64,000 nt of DNA from Penelope pileata (Eukaryota; Chordata; Aves; Galliformes; Cracidae): the NCBI GenBank assembly GCA_013396635.1, contig WBMW01000466.1, positions 104,154-168,153 on the forward strand. The letters are read 5' to 3'. The notes beneath the pieces were generated by a model. The model was not told the origin of the DNA and did not search any database. It saw only the letters and a list, made by a program, of their open reading frames with translations. A program made the translations under genes and the position numbers. The stretch's first letter is position 1. Every line of letters begins with the position of its first letter. This document shows positions 60,241 to 64,000 of the stretch, one piece after another.

Positions 60241-61689
60241 AGTTATCACCTTGTAAAACTGCTTTTCGCCTCTCTCCTGAGATCGTGTTGCATAGCCCCG
60301 TGGGCAGTCACTGTGCTACCTGCCCCTTGCATTGCTGTGCAGTCCCAGAGATGCTCAGCAGTGGTGGATCCCAGCAGCCCAACTGGGTGCTGCTCCTGCA
60401 GCCATGGCACAGGGACCTGCGTGCAGGGACAGCGCAAAGCATCCTGCAGTTAACTCCACTCGTACACAAAACCTCAACTTAGACTACTGTAAGTCTGCTC
60501 AGAAATAGCTGGGTTGGATCCAGCCCCATGTGAATATAACTGCCCAAGCTAAGCAGTCCTGCATTGCTTCTCCCTGCCAGTGTTCTCTCTGAAGGTAAAT
60601 TTATGACTGTGCTTGTCAGTGATGTGGCTGAGTCAAAATAATAACCTTCTCTCATAAGCAAGCAAAACATTCTCACTTTTAAGGAAGATTTCCAAAAGAA
60701 TAATGTGGAGAAATCAGCATGGCCACTGCACTTATATCTAATTGCAAACAGGTGCCTTTAATAGTGGGGCACTGCTTCGTTTAGTCAGATAGATCCCACA
60801 TTACCATGTCAAAGCAAGACTGGCTCAGTGCACACAGGAAAAGACTTGCCAGCCTTTTTTATGTCCAGAAAGTTGTAAATTTTCTTAATGTTTATCCCAT
60901 GTAAACTACCATTCCTGTTATTTTATAGCCAATTCAGGATATAAGAGTAAAAATAATTGGATGTTCACAGAGTGTTTTTGGATCAGTCCAGTGTATATTT
61001 GAAATAGTAACAATAGATGTTATTTAGTTAAGATATTCAGTTTATTCCTCTTGATTAACCTGTAAGAGTTACTCAACTACCTTGTGTCCCCCCATCACTC
61101 CTTCAGCTGCTGAGAAAGCGGCGTTCCTCAGATAAAGTGAACAGCTTCTGCATCTGTTGGGCAGCCTTTACAGGCAGATTCCTTTCTGCTGGTTTCACAT
61201 TGGGTCATGAGGTAATGGAGAGAGATGAGCCCTACAGAGCTCTAAACCTTGTGAGGCACTGAAGCTGGTCAGGAATAAATCACTTGGAAACTGGCCTGCA
61301 TTAGTTCCAGCACTCACTGAACTGCCTGTTGTAGTTTAGGAAGCAGAGGATGATAGCTGCCATGTTACCTGCTCAAATATCCATCCCCAGATCTAGAGGG
61401 GACACAAACTTTTCTGCCTCTATTCTTTCCTTTCATCTGGTTTTGTCTCTAATATCACAAAACTAAGCTGCTTCAGGAAAAATTTTAAAAGTATTTTTTT
61501 TTTTCCTATGGACGAACATGGACAAAAATTCATGGAAGAAAATGTTTGGAGTTCTTTATCTGAAGGAGTTGATAAGCTTAAGAGAAAGGGTAACTCAGTC
61601 AACATCATCTATCTGAAATTCTAACAGGTTTTTAACGCTCTCCCTCACCAAAGGCCATTAAGGAAATTAAGAAGCCTTAGGATAAGGTG
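60241..61689. other. Unique DNA with a GC-richer patch, no gene recognised
   Basis: The part 60270-60460 is GC-richer and gives opposed frames of 88 and 63 codons without known domains. Nothing else is recognised. A T-run lies at about 61494-61504. Confidence 0.4.
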
Positions 61690-62535
61690 GAGAGAGAAGG
61701 TCTTTGCACAGAGAGAGTTGCTTGGAAGACGTGAGGTAGCTAAGGGTGAGTGACTGGTTCCTGCAGCAGAAGGGTCCCACAGGGCTGTGCTGCTCATAAA
61801 CATGTTTATAAATGGGCTTGAAAAGTGGGGAGAGAAGCAAGGTGTCTAAGTTTGCTGTTGATATAAAATTATTCAAGGTAGTGAGGAAGAGAGCAGGCTG
61901 TGAAGAATTACACAAGGATCTGAAGAGACTGTGTGACTGGGCAATAAAATAGTAGATGAAATTCAGTGTAGATAAATGCGAAGTGATGCATGTGGGGAAA
62001 AACAATCCTAGCTTCACATTTAAATGATTGGCTCTGAGCTGTCTGATGCCACTCAGGAGTGAGACCTTGGCTTATGATGGATAGTTCCATGAAAACATCA
62101 GCCTGTGCTCAACAACAGGCTAAAAAGAAAATCAAATTTTAGGAATTATGAGGAAAGGACCAGAGAACAAAACAGATAACATCATTATGCCACCATATAA
62201 ATCTATGGTTCACCCGCACCTTGGATATTGCACATAGATCTGACTCACTCATCTCAGCAAGGATGCACTAGGACTGAGAAAGTTCTGTAGAGGAGGAAAA
62301 AAAGGATGTAAGAAAAGGGCTGAGTGTTTTGGGACTTTTAAGTGGGGAAAAAGACAATTGAGGGGGATATGACAGAAGTCTGCAAAATCATAACTGGATG
62401 GAGGAGTAGACCCATCACTGTTTCAGCACAAGAGCCAAGGGCCATCAAATGAAGCTTATAAAAAACTGGTTTGGAACAGCAGTTGTTTTCTTCAGGAGTG
62501 GTGTTCCTTGCCAAAGGTGTATAAAGACTCCTGGG
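61690..62535 (+). repeat. Ancient CR1-type LINE, end of ORF2 and 3' region
   Basis: The plus strand translates, with frameshifts and stops, into the CR1 reverse-transcriptase C-terminal region. SKFAVDIKLFKVV at about 61845 corresponds to the conserved SKFADDTKL segment. It is followed by GCEELHKDLKRLCDWAIK, then NIIMPPYKSMVHPHLGYCT at about 62180-62235, matching the (N)IxxPLYKSMVRPHLEYC segment. The order and spacing match known CR1 proteins. The catalytic aspartates of the YADD-type motif are upstream of what remains, and internal stops show that it is a fossil. It belongs to an older CR1 lineage than the young tails elsewhere in the window. Confidence 0.82.
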
Positions 62536-64000
62536 GAGACTGACCTTACAATACTTGTATGAAAATACTGGTTAAGGATAGCTAGACATGCAAACAGAAG
62601 CAAGATCAAGAAATGTCCTGAAAAAGTGCTGGTGAGTTTTAGGTTAGAATATTGCGTTTGTCCTGCTCTTTCCAATATGTCAGCTGTTAGTCTCTGAGGT
62701 GGATAAGTGCATTTGAGGGGATGAGGGTCTACGGACCAGCCGTATAAGTGAATCTGGGAAGTATCTGCATGCAGGCAATTCATACATCAACTGAATACCA
62801 CCAGGACTGCAATCTCTACATTACTGAACACAAAGATAACAGAAAAAGCAGTCTGATTTTGGTAGCACAGAAAAAAATTGTTCAAGTCTAACAAAAACTG
62901 ATCATGTTAATGTGTCAAAAATGCTTATAGTGCAAATTCAAATGCTGGAATCTCTGATCATATGTTACATGTGTTAGTAAAAGAAAATGTTTATCTCCAT
63001 GAATTTGAGCAGTATTCAAGGGCATCAAGTAGTTATTGAAATTATATATGAAGGTATTCAGAGATGGGAATCAAATGTTTTGGTTGGTTCTTCCTCCAAA
63101 TATATTGAGTTATAAAACTTAAAAAATAAAATAAAAGAAATAAATAGTAAATTCTTCTTCTCATGTTTTAAGCTTTTTCTGAAGTCAGCTTTCTATTTAC
63201 ATTTACTACTTGTACTGAATACAAGGGTTCTTTTCACCATATATTTATTCAATTAAAGAAATGAAGTATTGTGCAGACAAATGAAAAAATGGAAAAAGTG
63301 GAACAAAAATGTAACAGTTGTGGTGGATCAGGTACTTATTCTCTTACTTGTCTTCCAAAGAGCACAGTGATTTACTTGAGCAGTTGCTGCTTGGGACTGA
63401 AGAGAAATTTAACAGTTATGAATGAGGAAAACAAAGCAGTATAAAGTGTATAGCAAATAAGACAATGCAAATTCTAGGAAGATACAGAGTAAGAAAAAGA
63501 AACATGCACAAGAGTTAAGCATATAAAGCCAGTAAAACAGTAACTGAGATGAGTAAAGAATTTCTTTGAATTCTCCTACTATCTCATCTTTCATGTCTTC
63601 TATTCTCCAAATAAAAATGAATCTGTTGAGTAAAATAGAAAGATGAGTACTGAATTTACTGTTCCTAAACCAGACATACTTGTATTTAATTTTTTTTATA
63701 TACACTTGGGTGCAAAATCCTAATTTATGTTCTGGGAGAAGTCTAAATGATCTAAAAGGTCTTTCCTGTTGTACTTTGAAGAGCCTGTGAAAGTATTCCT
63801 ATGAGGGATGAACAGCATATTGATGAGCAGTGAAGTGAAAATTTTAGGTGTGAGAGGTGGCAAGCTCTGCCAGAGGTTAGCTGTGGGTATCCCTGTGGCT
63901 GAGCAAACAGCTGTGTGCCTTGGTGGGCCATGTTGCTGCTTGGTGCTGCTGGAGGAATGATGGATGCTGCTCCACACACACGGAGTGGGGAGGAAGACAG
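62536..64000. other. Unique AT-rich DNA, no gene recognised
   Basis: An A/T-rich low-complexity stretch lies at about 63115-63155. The last 150 bases are GC-richer and carry overlapping minus-strand frames (85 and 75 codons) without known domains. No gene is supported. Confidence 0.4.

Overview
The window reads as ordinary bird genomic DNA, most likely from a galliform (chicken, turkey or quail lineage). The evidence is several CR1 LINE 3' ends with the typical avian tail (ending in variants of CATTCTATGATTCTGTG), a mariner-type terminal fragment that I recall from chicken, an AT-rich and CpG-poor background, and no gene longer than chance open frames. It looks like an intergenic or long-intron stretch of a macrochromosome. 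I see no prokaryotic genes, tRNA, rRNA, CRISPR array or intact mobile element. No known protein-coding gene could be recognised, and the open frames on both strands are mostly chance.

Layout. 1-12 kb: mixed unique sequence with young CR1 tails (ends near 2270, 4562 and 10957, all plus strand) and much older CR1/L3-like remnants (5.3-5.5 kb, 7.9-8.3 kb, probably 8.9-9.1 kb on the minus strand). 12.9-13.2 kb: an unexplained cysteine-rich minus-strand open frame. 13.4-15.6 kb: a repeat-poor block dense in TAAT/ATTA, SOX-like and TCF-like motifs that looks like a cluster of conserved noncoding elements. 15.6-30 kb: mostly unique AT-rich sequence with further enhancer-like patches and a perfect 20-bp palindrome at 27.6 kb. 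30.2 kb: the truncated end of a mariner element, followed by more enhancer-like sequence to 31.6 kb. 33.1 kb: a compact motif cluster with a second perfect 20-bp palindrome carrying two E-boxes. 36.8-37.1 kb: a GC-rich patch with a G-quadruplex motif.

38-48 kb: the best candidate for unannotated transcribed sequence. An 85-base exon-like segment at 38046-38130 has good splice sites and one open frame, and weaker exon-like segments with compatible reading phase follow at 40.6, 47.2 and 48.3 kb. I do not recognise the peptide. Two CR1 fragments of opposite orientation sit close together at 38.9-39.6 kb. 49-61 kb: largely featureless AT-rich DNA with homopolymers, one enhancer-like block at 48.8-49.1 kb, a G-rich tract at 56.2 kb and another enhancer-like block near 60 kb. 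61.7-62.5 kb: a decayed copy of the C-terminal reverse-transcriptase part of an old CR1.

Nothing here forms an operon-like or multi-gene system. If the window has a function, it is probably cis-regulatory (clusters of conserved elements in a gene-poor region), plus possibly a small spliced transcript around 38-48 kb. All calls of conservation are by eye and need alignment.
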